DNA from: Microcella putealis
GTDB taxonomy: Bacteria > Actinomycetota > Actinomycetes > Actinomycetales > Microbacteriaceae
NCBI RefSeq assembly: GCF_004216575.1
Contig: NZ_SGWW01000003.1
Span: 310,001 to 374,000 of the forward strand
Length of the DNA: 64,000 nt
Direction of reading: 5' to 3'
Position numbers and translations under genes: made by a program. Positions within the stretch are counted from its first letter, which is position 1; the number at the start of each line of letters is the position of its first letter. Of the stretch, positions 42,950 to 51,793 are shown one piece after another. Below the pieces are notes generated by a model. That model was not told where the DNA came from. It saw only the letters and a list, made by a program, of their open reading frames with translations, and ran no database searches.

Positions 42950-44218
42950 GTGATCGACCCCCAACTGCTGCGCGAAAACCCCGAACTGATCCGCGAGTCG
43001 CAGAGGGCGCGCGGTGCGTCGGTTGACGTGGTTGATGCCGCCATCGCGGCCGACCGGGCTCGCCGCGACGCGATCAGCGCGTTCGAGACGCTCCGGGCCG
43101 AGCAGAAAGCGTTCGGGGCGACCGTCGCGAAGGCGCCGAAAGACGAGAAGGCCGCGCTCGTCGCGCAGGTGCAAGAGCTCGCTGCCCGCGTGAAAGAGGC
43201 GCAGAGCGTCGCGAACGAGGCGGAAGCCGCTTTCGATGCCGCGATGACGAGCATCCCGAACATCATTATCGACGGGGTTCCTCCGGGCGGCGAAGACGAT
43301 TTCGTTACCCTGCGCGAGGTCGGCGAGAAACCGTCGTTTGACTTCGAGCCGCGCGACCACCTCGCCCTCGGTGAGACGCTCGGCGCCATCGACATGGGCC
43401 GCGGAGCGAAGGTCTCGGGCGCCCGCTTCTACTTTCTGACTGGCGTCGGCGCCCGCCTCGAGCTCGCCCTCATGAACTACGCGCTCGACACGGCGCTCGA
43501 CGCGGGCTTCACCCCGCTGATTACGCCGACGCTCGTGAAGCCCGAAATCATGCAGGGCACGGGCTTCCTCGGGGCGCACGCCGACGAGGTCTACTACCTC
43601 GCCGACGACGAGCTGTACCTGACGGGCACGAGTGAGGTGGCGCTCGCCGGGTTCCACTCCGACGAGATCATCGACGTCGCTCAGGGCCCCGCCCGCTACG
43701 CCGGCTGGTCGACCTGCTACCGCCGCGAGGCGGGCAGCCACGGCAAAGACACCCGAGGCATCATCCGCGTGCACCAGTTCCAGAAGCTCGAGATGTTCAG
43801 CTACATCGACCCCGCCAACGCGGTGGCCGAGCACGAGGCGTTGCTTGCCCTGCAAGAAGGGATGCTGCAATCGCTCGGTCTCGCCTATCGCGTCATCGAC
43901 ACGGCCGCCGGTGACCTCGGCTCGAGCGCGGCCCGCAAGTTCGATGTCGAGGCATGGGTGCCGACGCAGGGCGCGTATCGCGAGCTGACGAGCACCAGCA
44001 ACTGCACCACCTTCCAGGCGCGTCGCCTCAACACGCGTTTCCGCCGTGAGGCGGGCGGCAAGACGGCGCCGGTCGCCACCCTCAACGGCACGCTCGCGAC
44101 GACCCGCTGGCTCGTGGCCATTCTCGAAACCCACCAGCAGGCCGACGGCTCGGTCATCGTGCCTGAACCGCTGCGCCCCTACCTGCGGGGCCTCGAGATT
44201 CTGGAGCCCACCCGATGA
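42950..44218 (+). CDS. serS: Seryl-tRNA synthetase
   Basis: A 422-residue class II synthetase. The N-terminal tRNA-binding coiled coil spans about residues 1-105 (heptad-like [51 protein letters not shown]). Motif 2 is [27 protein letters not shown] and motif 3 is [26 protein letters not shown] is the serine pocket. GTG 42950 starts the canonical [22 protein letters not shown] stands seven bases upstream. Two of its tRNA substrates are encoded within 4 kb downstream. Confidence 0.96.
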   Translation: MIDPQLLRENPELIRESQRARGASVDVVDAAIAADRARRDAISAFETLRAEQKAFGATVAKAPKDEKAALVAQVQELAARVKEAQSVANEAEAAFDAAMTSIPNIIIDGVPPGGEDDFVTLREVGEKPSFDFEPRDHLALGETLGAIDMGRGAKVSGARFYFLTGVGARLELALMNYALDTALDAGFTPLITPTLVKPEIMQGTGFLGAHADEVYYLADDELYLTGTSEVALAGFHSDEIIDVAQGPARYAGWSTCYRREAGSHGKDTRGIIRVHQFQKLEMFSYIDPANAVAEHEALLALQEGMLQSLGLAYRVIDTAAGDLGSSAARKFDVEAWVPTQGAYRELTSTSNCTTFQARRLNTRFRREAGGKTAPVATLNGTLATTRWLVAILETHQQADGSVIVPEPLRPYLRGLEILEPTR

Positions 44219-45045
44219 CCCGCGAGCTCGGTTCGAACGCGCACCTCGTTGCCCTCGACATTGACGGCACGATCCTGCACGAAGACGGCACGCTGTCGCC
44301 CGCCGTGGTGGCCGAGGTGCAGCGGCTGCGCGACCTCGGTCACGAGGTGACGCTCGCCACTGGCCGTTCGGTCTCGATGACCCTGCCGGTGCTCGACCGC
44401 CTCGACATCTGCCCCGAGTACATCGTGTGCTCGAACGGCGCGATCACGCTGAAGCGCGACGAGCACGCGCCGACCGGGTACCGGCGGCACCGTGTTGAGA
44501 CGTTTGATCCGTCGGCGGTCTTGACGAGCATCCGACCGCACTTGACGCAGGCGAACTATGCCGTCGAAGACGAGACCGGCATGTACCGCTATGCCGGGCG
44601 GTTCCCTGATGGCGCGCTCGGGGCCAACACCGAAGAGGTGCCGTTCGACCAGCTGATGAGCGAGCCGGCCACGCGCGTGGTCGTCATCTCGCCCGGCCAC
44701 GCGATGGATGAGTTTCTCGCCGCGGTCGAGCTGATGGGCCTGCACCAGGTCAGCTACAACGTCGGCTGGACGGCCTGGCTCGATATCGCGCCCGACGGCG
44801 TCAACAAGTCGACGGCGCTCGCGTGGGTTGCCGAGACGCTCGGCGTACCCGGCGAGCGAGTCGTCGTCGCGGGTGACGGCCGCAACGACATCGAGATGCT
44901 GACGTGGGCCGCCTCCGTCGGAGGGCGTGCGGTCGCGATGGGCCAGGCCCCGCCCGAGGTGTCGAGCGTCGCCACTGAGGTGACCGGCACTGATCGCGAA
45001 GACGGTCTCGCGACGGCGCTCGCGCAGCTCACAGTCGCTGCATAG
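44215..45045 (+). CDS. Cof-type HAD-IIB phosphatase
   Basis: A 276-residue haloacid dehalogenase-like hydrolase. Motif I is [14 protein letters not shown], motif II is [11 protein letters not shown], and motifs III/IV are in [33 protein letters not shown]. The C2 cap lies between residues 85 and 190. It probably removes phosphate from a sugar phosphate or nucleotide. It overlaps the serS stop by four bases (ATGA), so it is coupled to serS. Confidence 0.87.
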   Translation: MTRELGSNAHLVALDIDGTILHEDGTLSPAVVAEVQRLRDLGHEVTLATGRSVSMTLPVLDRLDICPEYIVCSNGAITLKRDEHAPTGYRRHRVETFDPSAVLTSIRPHLTQANYAVEDETGMYRYAGRFPDGALGANTEEVPFDQLMSEPATRVVVISPGHAMDEFLAAVELMGLHQVSYNVGWTAWLDIAPDGVNKSTALAWVAETLGVPGERVVVAGDGRNDIEMLTWAASVGGRAVAMGQAPPEVSSVATEVTGTDREDGLATALAQLTVAA

Positions 45046-45102
45046 CACCCTCGCCCGGCCGAAATGACACTGTGTCGGCTAGACTGGGCGGCTGATGTCC
45101 AA

Positions 45103-45190
45103 GGAGGGCTGTCCGAGCGGCCGATGGAGCTGGTCTTGAAAACCAGTGGGCAGAAATGTCTCGTGGGTTCGAATCCCACGCCCTCCGCCA
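45103..45190 (+). tRNA. tRNA-Ser (anticodon TGA)
   Basis: Acceptor arm GGAGGGC (45103-45109) pairs with GCCCTCC (45180-45186), followed by discriminator G and an encoded CCA. The anticodon stem CTGGT/ACCAG encloses CTTGAAA with anticodon TGA at 45137-45139. The long variable arm expected of tRNA-Ser (TGGGCAGAAATGTCTCG) and the T loop TTCGAAT are present. TAGACT (45080-45085) is the likely -10. Confidence 0.95.
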
Positions 45191-45224
45191 CTCGGCTGTT
45201 CGCCTGAGCCCGGGGGAGGGGTCG

Positions 45225-46514
45225 ATGACCGAGCTGATTCGTGATCGCGCGTTGCGCTCATTGCCGACGGCGCGCATCCGCCACGGTCGCCTCCCTCGCC
45301 CGCGCTGGTGGCGCAGCCTGCTGGCGATCGTCGCCGCCGCGCTCTCGGTCGTGCTCGTCTCGGGCACGGCGCTCGCGAGCATCGTCTCGTGGCGCTTCGC
45401 CTCGAACATCGAAGAAGACGTGCTGGTCGACGCCGATGGCAACGTTCGCGCGATTCCCACCGTCGGTGACTGGCCGGGCGGCTTCAACGTCATGCTTTCT
45501 GCCCTCGACAACGCGGAGGGGCAGTTCGACGCCGGGCAGCGCGACGCGACGCTGAACGACGCGAACCTGCTGGTGCACGTGGCCGAAGACCAGCAGTCGG
45601 CCGTCGTGATCAGCATTCCGCGTGACCTCATCGTGCCGATCCCCGCGTGCCCGCGCGAAGACGGCGAGGGCTCGTACTCGGCCATGTCGGCGCAGCAGTT
45701 CAACGTGGCGTACGGCCACGGCGGCATGAACTGCGTCGTGCTCACCGCCGAAGAGCTCACCGGCCTGACGATCGACTACTCGGCCTCGATCAGCCTCGAG
45801 GGCGTCGCCGCCATGTCGACGGCCGTCGGCGGCGTCGACATCTGCATCACCGAGCCGCTGTACGACCGCTACACCGGCCTCGACCTGCCGAACGCCGGCA
45901 CCAACACCATCGAGGGCTTCCAGGCCATGCAGTTCTTGCGCACTCGCTACGGCGTCGGTGACGGCAGCGACTTCAGCCGCATCGGCTCGCAGCAGCAGTA
46001 CATGGCCTCGCTGATTCGCAAGCTGCAAGACGGCGGGACGCTGACGAACCCCGCAGCGCTCTACGGCCTCGCGCAGGTAGCGACCGACAACATGCGTCTG
46101 TCGAGCGGGCTCACGAGCCTCGACACGATGGTCTCGATGGCGCGCGTGCTCGCCGAAATTCCGCGCGAGAACATCGTCTTCGTGCAGTACCCCGCGACGA
46201 CCAACGGGGCGGGCCGCGCTGTTCCCATCGAGGCGGATGCTGACGCGCTGTTCGCAAAGATTCTTGCGGGCGAGCGCTTCACGCTCGCCGACGACCCGAC
46301 GGGCAACGGTACCGAGATCGTGCCCGACCCGAACGCCGAGCCGAGCCCCGAGCCCACCCCGTCGAGCGAGGCGGGCGGCGAGACGCCGGCACCGAGCGAC
46401 GAGCCGGCCGCGCCGAGCGATCCGAGTGCGTCCCCGGCCCCCGCCGAGCCGGAAGAGCTCGACTTTGCTCGGGGCCAAACGGCGGCCGACAACACCTGCT
46501 CCGTCGTTCGCTGA
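45225..46514 (+). CDS. LytR-CpsA-Psr family cell-wall ligase
   Basis: A 429-residue protein: a basic cytoplasmic start, one membrane segment (LLAIVAAALSVVLVSGTALASIV), then an extracytoplasmic LCP domain with LLVHVAEDQQSAVVISIPRDLIVPIPAC, FNVAYGHGGMNCVVLTAEELTGLTIDYSASISLEGVAAMSTAVGGVDI and FLRTRYGVGDGSDFSRIGSQQQYMASL. The conserved Arg/Asp set for pyrophosphoryl-lipid binding is visible. LCP enzymes transfer secondary polymers onto peptidoglycan. The C terminus is a long Pro/Glu/Ser tail (SPEPTPSSEAGGETPAPSDEP). ATG 45225 has GGGGGAGGGG just upstream and the gene starts inside the tRNA-Ser 3' flank. Confidence 0.9.
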   Translation: MTELIRDRALRSLPTARIRHGRLPRPRWWRSLLAIVAAALSVVLVSGTALASIVSWRFASNIEEDVLVDADGNVRAIPTVGDWPGGFNVMLSALDNAEGQFDAGQRDATLNDANLLVHVAEDQQSAVVISIPRDLIVPIPACPREDGEGSYSAMSAQQFNVAYGHGGMNCVVLTAEELTGLTIDYSASISLEGVAAMSTAVGGVDICITEPLYDRYTGLDLPNAGTNTIEGFQAMQFLRTRYGVGDGSDFSRIGSQQQYMASLIRKLQDGGTLTNPAALYGLAQVATDNMRLSSGLTSLDTMVSMARVLAEIPRENIVFVQYPATTNGAGRAVPIEADADALFAKILAGERFTLADDPTGNGTEIVPDPNAEPSPEPTPSSEAGGETPAPSDEPAAPSDPSASPAPAEPEELDFARGQTAADNTCSVVR

Positions 46515-46594
46515 GCCGCTTCGACGGGGTGACGATCGGTGACCGCGTGATGCGGGCATCCCGTCACCGGCTATAGTGGTGACGGCTTTCGCCA

Positions 46595-46686
46595 GGAGAC
46601 GTCGCATAGTCCGGCCGAGTGCACCACCCTGCTAAGGTGGAGTCCCCGCAAGGGGACCAGGGGTTCAAATCCCCTCGTCTCCGCCA
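46595..46686 (+). tRNA. tRNA-Ser (anticodon GCT)
   Basis: Acceptor GGAGACG (46595-46601) pairs with CGTCTCC (46676-46682), then G and encoded CCA. The anticodon stem CCACC/GGTGG encloses CTGCTAA with GCT at 46631-46633. A long variable arm (GTCCCCGCAAGGGGAC) and T loop TTCAAAT follow. TATAGT at 46572-46577 is the probable -10. Confidence 0.95.
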
Positions 46687-46687
46687 C

Positions 46688-46716
46688 GAAAAGGCCCCGC
46701 TTCGGCGGGGCTTTTC
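46688..46716 (+). terminator. Terminator after tRNA-Ser(GCT)
   Basis: AAAAGGCCCCGC, loop TTCG, then GCGGGGCTTTT: a GC stem with a UUCG-type tetraloop and a T-run, immediately after the tRNA CCA. It is a classical intrinsic terminator. Confidence 0.85.
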
Positions 46717-46759
46717 GCGTTCCTCGGCACTGCGCAGGTCGTCGACTTAGGATTCCCGC

Positions 46760-48397
46760 ATGGGGGGTCACACGGAGATCGGCATCCCCCCGGCGCCCTC
46801 GTCGCGAGCGACAGTGCTGAATGTGCTCGCCTGGGTGACCATCATCGGGGTTTCCCTTCTTCCCGGGATCCTCGGTAGCGGTACAGCGGCCGCCGCCCGA
46901 CTGCCGTTAGAGGCCATCGTTCTCGTGCTTCTCACCCTCGTCGTGCCTCACCCCACCTTCCGACGCGTGGTGGCCACCGGGTTCGCCGTGCTCACCGTCG
47001 TCGCCGCCGCCATCGCGGTGCTCGATCGCTCGTTTCGCGCGACAATCGACCGCGGCTTCGCGGCCGCGGAGGACTGGCGGGCCATCGTCAACGCCTACGG
47101 CGTCGTCGAGAATGTCGTGGGGCCGGTGCTCGCCGCCATGACAGCCACACTCATCGTCGTTCTCGCGATCGCCGTGGTCGCAGGCGTCGCGTGGTGTGCT
47201 CTGCGATGCGCGCGCACGGTCTCCGACGCGGGCCGCCGCGGACGCGTCGCGGCGGCTGCGGCGGCCGTCGCGTGGAGTGTGTTCGCGATCGCCGGGGTGC
47301 AGCACACCACGGGCGCATCCGTCGCCGCGGCTGATCCGTTGAGATCGCTCACCGAGGTCGCCGCCGAGACGACGCAGAGCATTCGCGATCAGGAAGCCTT
47401 CGCCGAAAACATCCGCAAGGATCCGCTGGCCGAGCAGCCGGCCGAGCACCTCTTTGATGCACTTCGGGGCAAAGATGTCGTCTTCGCGTTCGTCGAAAGC
47501 TACGGCGAGGTCGCCGTCTCGGGCGCGGAATCGATGGCGGGTATCAGCCGCACGATCGACGACTACGCGGCACGGTTGACCCAGAGCGGTTACCGCGCCG
47601 AAAGCGCATTCCTCAGCTCGCCGACCTTTGGCGGCGTGAGTTGGCTGGCGCACAGCACGCTCGAGAGCGGCACGTGGGTTGACTCGCAGCAGCGGTACGA
47701 CACGCTGCTGGCGAGCGACCGCCTGACGCTCAGCAGTCTCTTCGGCGACGCGGGATGGCGCACCGTCGCCGTCAAGCCCGCGCACACCGAGCCGTGGCCC
47801 GAGGGTGCCGCCTTCTATGGATTCGACCGGATGCTCGACTGGCGCGCCCTCGCATTTGACGGGCCCACTTTCGGGTTCGCGCTCGTGCCCGACCAGTTCA
47901 CCTGGCAGCGCTTTTTCGACGACGAGCTGTCGCGAGGTGACGCCCCGGTCATGGCCCAGATGAGTCTCATCTCGTCGCATTCGCCGTGGACGCCGACGCC
48001 ACCGCTCGTTCCGTGGACGGACGTCGGCGAGCCCGGGGCCTTCGACGGTCAGTCGCGCGAATCAGGGGACATCTGGCCCGATCCCACGCGCGTGCGCGCC
48101 GCGTACGCCGAGTCCATCGAGTACTCGCTCGGCGCGACACTGTCGTTTCTCGAGAACTACGACCCGTCGAACCTCGTTCTGGTGCTCGTGGGGGACCACC
48201 AGCCATCGCGCATCGTCAGCGGCGAGGCGGCCGACACCGACGTGCCCATCACGATCCTGTCGAAGGATTCGACGGTGTTCGAGCGCATTCACGAGTGGGG
48301 CTGGGAGCTCGGCTTCCGCCCGTCACCCGACGCCCCGGTGTGGCGCATGGATACCTTTCGCGACCGATTCGTCGCGGCATTCAGCGGCGGGGAGTGA
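46760..48397 (+). CDS. Membrane-anchored sulfatase/LTA-synthase-fold enzyme
   Basis: A 545-residue protein. Four to five membrane segments fill residues 18-175, then an extracytoplasmic alkaline-phosphatase/sulfatase-fold domain: KDVVFAFVESYGEVAVSG (metal strand, with Ser/Thr nucleophile candidate in GISRTI or FGGVSWLAHSTLESGTWV), FFDDELSRGDAPVMAQMSLISSHSPW (His ligands) and LVLVLVGDHQPSRIV (Asp-His metal site). The GDHQP and SSHSPW motifs are those of LtaS/OpgB-type phosphotransferases acting on lipids or envelope polymers. ATG is six bases from TAGGAT, so it is probably leaderless. Confidence 0.78.
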   Translation: MGGHTEIGIPPAPSSRATVLNVLAWVTIIGVSLLPGILGSGTAAAARLPLEAIVLVLLTLVVPHPTFRRVVATGFAVLTVVAAAIAVLDRSFRATIDRGFAAAEDWRAIVNAYGVVENVVGPVLAAMTATLIVVLAIAVVAGVAWCALRCARTVSDAGRRGRVAAAAAAVAWSVFAIAGVQHTTGASVAAADPLRSLTEVAAETTQSIRDQEAFAENIRKDPLAEQPAEHLFDALRGKDVVFAFVESYGEVAVSGAESMAGISRTIDDYAARLTQSGYRAESAFLSSPTFGGVSWLAHSTLESGTWVDSQQRYDTLLASDRLTLSSLFGDAGWRTVAVKPAHTEPWPEGAAFYGFDRMLDWRALAFDGPTFGFALVPDQFTWQRFFDDELSRGDAPVMAQMSLISSHSPWTPTPPLVPWTDVGEPGAFDGQSRESGDIWPDPTRVRAAYAESIEYSLGATLSFLENYDPSNLVLVLVGDHQPSRIVSGEAADTDVPITILSKDSTVFERIHEWGWELGFRPSPDAPVWRMDTFRDRFVAAFSGGE

Positions 48398-48797
48398 GGC
48401 CTGCGCGCCGATCCCTCCAGGCGATCACCGTGGCGGCCACCAGAACGACCACACCGATCGACTCGATGATCGCCGTCTCGCGAATGAGCGGGTAGTCCCA
48501 TCCCGGCTGAACACCGAGCAGCCCGACGGTGAGCGTGAGCGCGAGGGCCAGGAGGCTCGCCACCATGAACAGCAGCGCGAGCACCGTGACGGCGAGCAGG
48601 AATCGACGGGGCGCCACGAGCATCCCGACACCCAGCGCGAGGCCGGCAACGAAGTTGAGCACGAACGTCACGCCCAGAAGGCCGCCGGCGCCGGTCAGGA
48701 CGAGAAACAGATGGATGCCGCCGGCCGCGAGCACAAGAAGGGCGCCAACGATTCGCGCGACGGTCAGGGTGCGGGGGTGAGGGCCAGCCGTTGACAT
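48381..48797 (-). CDS. Small four-helix membrane protein
   Basis: A 138-residue protein with four hydrophobic segments (IVGALLVLAAGGIHLFLVL; FVLNFVAGLALGVGMLV; LLAVTVLALLFMVASLLALALTLTVGLL; IIESIGVVVLVAATVIAW). No catalytic motif is visible and function is unknown. GGAG stands before the ATG. It overlaps the sulfatase-fold gene tail to tail by 17 bases. Confidence 0.7.
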   Translation of the reverse strand: MSTAGPHPRTLTVARIVGALLVLAAGGIHLFLVLTGAGGLLGVTFVLNFVAGLALGVGMLVAPRRFLLAVTVLALLFMVASLLALALTLTVGLLGVQPGWDYPLIRETAIIESIGVVVLVAATVIAWRDRRAGLTPRR

Positions 48798-48839
48798 GTG
48801 TACTCCGATTCTGTGGGTGGCCCGACGGCGCTGCTCGCG

Positions 48840-50501
48840 TTAGCGCCGCGGCAGACGCACGGTGAAGGTCGATCCCTCACCGAGAGTGCTCTCGACGTGC
48901 AGGCGGCCGTCGTGGGCGTCGACGATGGCTTTGACGATCGACAGTCCGAGGCCGATGCCGCGCGTGGCCGAGACGCGCGCCGAGTCGGCGCGGAAGAACT
49001 CGTCGAAGAGTCGACGCTGATCGTCGTCAGAGATTCCGACGCCGGTGTCTTGCACGTCGAGTTCGAGCTCGTCGCCGACGGTGCGGGTGACGACCGCGAC
49101 CGTGCCGCCCTCGGGCGTGTACCGCACGGCGTTCGACAGCAGGTTTTCGCACACCTGTGCGAGACGCACCGGGTCGAGGCGCCCGCGGGCCGACCGCAGG
49201 TCGAGGTGCACGGTCAGGCGTTTGGCCGTGATCTCGTGGGCGAGCGCGGCTGCGGCGTCGGCGGCGATCTCGGCGAGGTCGGCGTCACTCACGTCAAGTC
49301 GCATGGGGCCGGTTCGGGTGCCCGCCGCGGTGAGCAGGTCGCGCACGAGCACGGTTTGTCGGCTGACGTTGCGCTGCAGCACCGGGAGCCACTGCGCAAC
49401 GGCGTCGGGAAGTGACTCTTGCTGCTCGATGATGACCTCGAGCGCCCCGGCGACGGTCGTGAGCGGCGTGCGCAGCTCGTGAGACACCGTGCCGATGAAG
49501 GCGTCCTTCGCCTCGAGGGCGCGCACGAATTCGGTGACCTCGGTGATCAGAATCACGTTCGCGATGTGCTCGCTGTCTGCCGTGTGAACGGGGCCACCCG
49601 ATACAGAGAGGGCGCGCTGCGCGCCACCGGGCGGGCCGACCCAGATCATTCGGTCGATGACCGTTTCGCCTCGTACGACGCGCGTGTAGGTCATGTCGTC
49701 TGGGTCAAGCGGGGTGACGCCGTCGGCGTCGAAGGCCGGGGCGTGGCGGTAGCTTTCCCACGGGTCGGCGCCATTGGCCGTGAGTTCCGGGCTCTCGCGC
49801 AGCACCTTGTTCATCAAGATGAGTTCGCCGTCGGGGTCGGTGATGATGACCCCGATGGTCAGCGAGTCGAGCACAGTGTCGAGCAGGAAGCGGCTGCGCT
49901 CGCTCGCGCCCGCCGCCTCAGCGCGGCGCGTCTGCTCGATGAGCAGCGCCTGCTGCCGATCGGCAAGGATCGACGCCATCGCGTTCGCGGCGACCGCGCT
50001 CAAGATCATCACGAGCGGAAGCATGACGATCAAGACGACGGCGCGATCCGCGTCTGCCTCGCCAAGCTCCCCGCGGGCAAGAAGCACCATGTCGGGCACG
50101 ACGACGAGGACAGACAGCACCCCGATGGTCGCCAGGGCGATGCGCGACCGCATCAGCCCGGCCCACACCGCCGGCAGGGTCAGCATCATCACCATGGGGT
50201 TCGTGCCGTCGCCCGTCGACACGGTGCGGATGATCGCAAAAGCCGCGAAATCGAGACCGGGTATGGCGAGCATCCACGGCTGATAGCTCGGCGCGTTGAT
50301 GCCGGGAAGCAGAATGAGCAGGGTGGCGACGGCGACGAAGCCCGCACCGATGAGGTTCGGCGCGCTCGCGGCGAGGGGAGCCTCGATGATGAGAAGCAGC
50401 ACGGTTGCCGCGAGAAAGATGGTGGCGAACGCGCCCTGCAGCAGGCGCGCGGTAACGCCCGGCGTGACGAACGGGCGATCGTCAATGGTCGAGTCGGCCA
50501 C
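48840..50501 (-). CDS. Orphan sensor histidine kinase with PAS domain
   Basis: A 553-residue kinase. Six membrane helices fill residues 15-190. A PAS-like domain follows ([40 protein letters not shown]). The phosphoacceptor His lies in [26 protein letters not shown], and the ATPase domain has the N box [37 protein letters not shown] and [20 protein letters not shown]. No response regulator is adjacent. GTG 50501 is preceded by AAGGAGG, and TAGGGT lies further upstream on the minus strand. The signal is unknown. Confidence 0.92.
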   Translation of the reverse strand: MADSTIDDRPFVTPGVTARLLQGAFATIFLAATVLLLIIEAPLAASAPNLIGAGFVAVATLLILLPGINAPSYQPWMLAIPGLDFAAFAIIRTVSTGDGTNPMVMMLTLPAVWAGLMRSRIALATIGVLSVLVVVPDMVLLARGELGEADADRAVVLIVMLPLVMILSAVAANAMASILADRQQALLIEQTRRAEAAGASERSRFLLDTVLDSLTIGVIITDPDGELILMNKVLRESPELTANGADPWESYRHAPAFDADGVTPLDPDDMTYTRVVRGETVIDRMIWVGPPGGAQRALSVSGGPVHTADSEHIANVILITEVTEFVRALEAKDAFIGTVSHELRTPLTTVAGALEVIIEQQESLPDAVAQWLPVLQRNVSRQTVLVRDLLTAAGTRTGPMRLDVSDADLAEIAADAAAALAHEITAKRLTVHLDLRSARGRLDPVRLAQVCENLLSNAVRYTPEGGTVAVVTRTVGDELELDVQDTGVGISDDDQRRLFDEFFRADSARVSATRGIGLGLSIVKAIVDAHDGRLHVESTLGEGSTFTVRLPRR

Positions 50502-50632
50502 CGGCGCCTCCTTCCGCTTTGCCCACCCTAGGGAGTAATTGACAGCCTGTCAGCACCCTCATCGGGGGAAGGTCCGCCGATTCGCACCCGCCCTGCGACG
50601 CTGGTATGCTCACGGGGTCGCTCACGCGATGT

Positions 50633-50705
50633 GCGCCCCTAGCTCAATGGATAGAGCATCTGACTACGGATCAGAAGGTTGGGGGTTCGAGTCCCTCGGG
50701 GCGCG
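50633..50705 (+). tRNA. tRNA-Arg (anticodon ACG)
   Basis: Acceptor GCGCCCC (50633-50639) pairs with GGGGCGC (50698-50704) plus discriminator G; CCA is not encoded. Anticodon stem TCTGA/TCAGA encloses CTACGGA with ACG at 50666-50668. The T loop is TTCGAGT. TATGCT (50605-50610) is the likely -10. ACG is read as ICG after deamination. Confidence 0.95.
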
Positions 50706-50710
50706 CAGTG

Positions 50711-50744
50711 CGAAGGCCCCCGCGAAGTATCGCGGGGGCCTTCG
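50711..50744. terminator. Terminator between tRNA-Arg and the secreted-protein gene
   Basis: CGAAGGCCCCCGCGA (50711-50725) pairs perfectly with TCGCGGGGGCCTTCG (50730-50744) around AGTA: a 15-bp stem. TCGTTT follows on the plus strand. It ends the tRNA transcript and could act for the convergent gene as well. Confidence 0.85.
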
Positions 50745-50818
50745 TCGTTTCTCCGTGGGGGGAGATTCTCCTGGGGGGAGACCCGCCCGTCGTGCGGGCG
50801 GGAGAGGTGTCGTCAGCC

Positions 50819-51457
50819 TTAGCGGCCGAGGATGCCCGTCAGCGAGCCGGTGACGTCGCTGATGATGCCGTCGACGTCAACCGAGCCGGTGATGTCCTCG
50901 ACGAGGCTGTTCACGTCCACGACGTCCGAGACAACGTTGTTCACATCACCCAGGTCAACGTTCGTGGTGTTGCCCGAGCCGATGGGCGCGCTCACGTCGT
51001 TGCCCGAACCGATGGCGTTGCCGTTGCCGACCTCGGTGCCCGAGGCGATGTCGCCGGTCTTCGGGGCCACGACGACCGGGCTCTCGTTCGAGAGGTCGCC
51101 ACCCGTGATGTCGCCCACCACGCCGTCAACCGAGGTCGCGCCGCCGGTCACGTCACCGACGAGCGAGTCGAGTGCGATGCCGCCGACCAGGTCGCTGATC
51201 GAGCCGCCGAGCGCGTTGTCGCTGATGGCGGGGTCGCCGCCGGTAATGCCGCCCGTGATGTCGCCGCCGTTCAGCACGGCCTCGATGCTGTCGAGGATGT
51301 TCGTGGCCGTGTCAGTGGTCGACGTGCGCTCGCTGGTCGACGAGTCGGTCGTGCTGGTGTTCGCGGTGGCGGGCATGGCCACGCCCACGGCGAGGAGGCC
51401 TGCTGCAGCAAGCGCGGCGACGCTGGCGGTGGTCTTCTTCGTGGTGAATGCGTTCAT
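50819..51457 (-). CDS. Secreted Asp/Gly/Val/Thr-rich repetitive protein
   Basis: A 212-residue protein with a clear signal peptide (FTTKKTTASVAALAAAGLLAVGVAMPATA) and a mature part of low complexity dominated by repeats such as DITGG, DVTGG, VGDVTGG, NVVSDVVDVNSLVEDITGSVDVDGIISDVTG. There are no cysteines and no sorting motif. It resembles an extracellular structural or calcium-binding-like beta repeat protein, but no family is recognised. ATG 51457 is taken because the signal peptide begins there; GGAAGG lies slightly far upstream, and ATG 51478 is an alternative. Confidence 0.65.
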   Translation of the reverse strand: MNAFTTKKTTASVAALAAAGLLAVGVAMPATANTSTTDSSTSERTSTTDTATNILDSIEAVLNGGDITGGITGGDPAISDNALGGSISDLVGGIALDSLVGDVTGGATSVDGVVGDITGGDLSNESPVVVAPKTGDIASGTEVGNGNAIGSGNDVSAPIGSGNTTNVDLGDVNNVVSDVVDVNSLVEDITGSVDVDGIISDVTGSLTGILGR

Positions 51458-51793
51458 GATCGAACCGTTTCCTTCCATGCTGTTCGCTCGGCGGCCGGGT
51501 GTCGGCCTGTCGTTTCCGGCGAACTCGTGGGGCCATCCGGAGCCCGGCGTCGGCCGGTTTGGCCCCCGAGCCGTGTACCCCGTTTGGGGGGCACCGTTTT
51601 GACTTTTTGCTGTGAGTTCCTGTGTGCCGTCTTCCGCCGAATTACGGGCGATTGCGGGCGAAGAGGACCGGATGCTCAAAGATCACCAGGTGCGTGAATC
51701 CCCCGTGGGTGGTAGCGGGCAAGCGTCTTACCGTGCACCTGCCTCCGCGTCAACGGGTCGCGGGGGGTGTCTTCGCCCCCATACGGTCATTGG
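51458..51793. other. Intergenic region between the secreted protein and the amino-acid permease
   Basis: A 336-base divergent gap. It contains GTACCCC (51575-51581) and GGGGCAC (about 51587-51593) as a short inverted repeat before the secreted-protein gene, and TACGGT (51782-51787), the -10 of the leaderless permease transcript. I see no gene. A structured leader for the secreted-protein gene is possible but no known riboswitch class is recognised. Confidence 0.45.

Noticed and set aside
48597..48606. Second copy of the xylB palindrome arm (GCAGGAATCG)
   Set aside because: Only eight to nine bases match and no inverted partner is nearby, so it is a chance match.
51570..51600. Riboswitch in the leader of the secreted DITGG-repeat protein gene
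   Set aside because: Only a short GTACCCC/GGGGCAC repeat is visible, and no conserved core of a known riboswitch class could be recognised.
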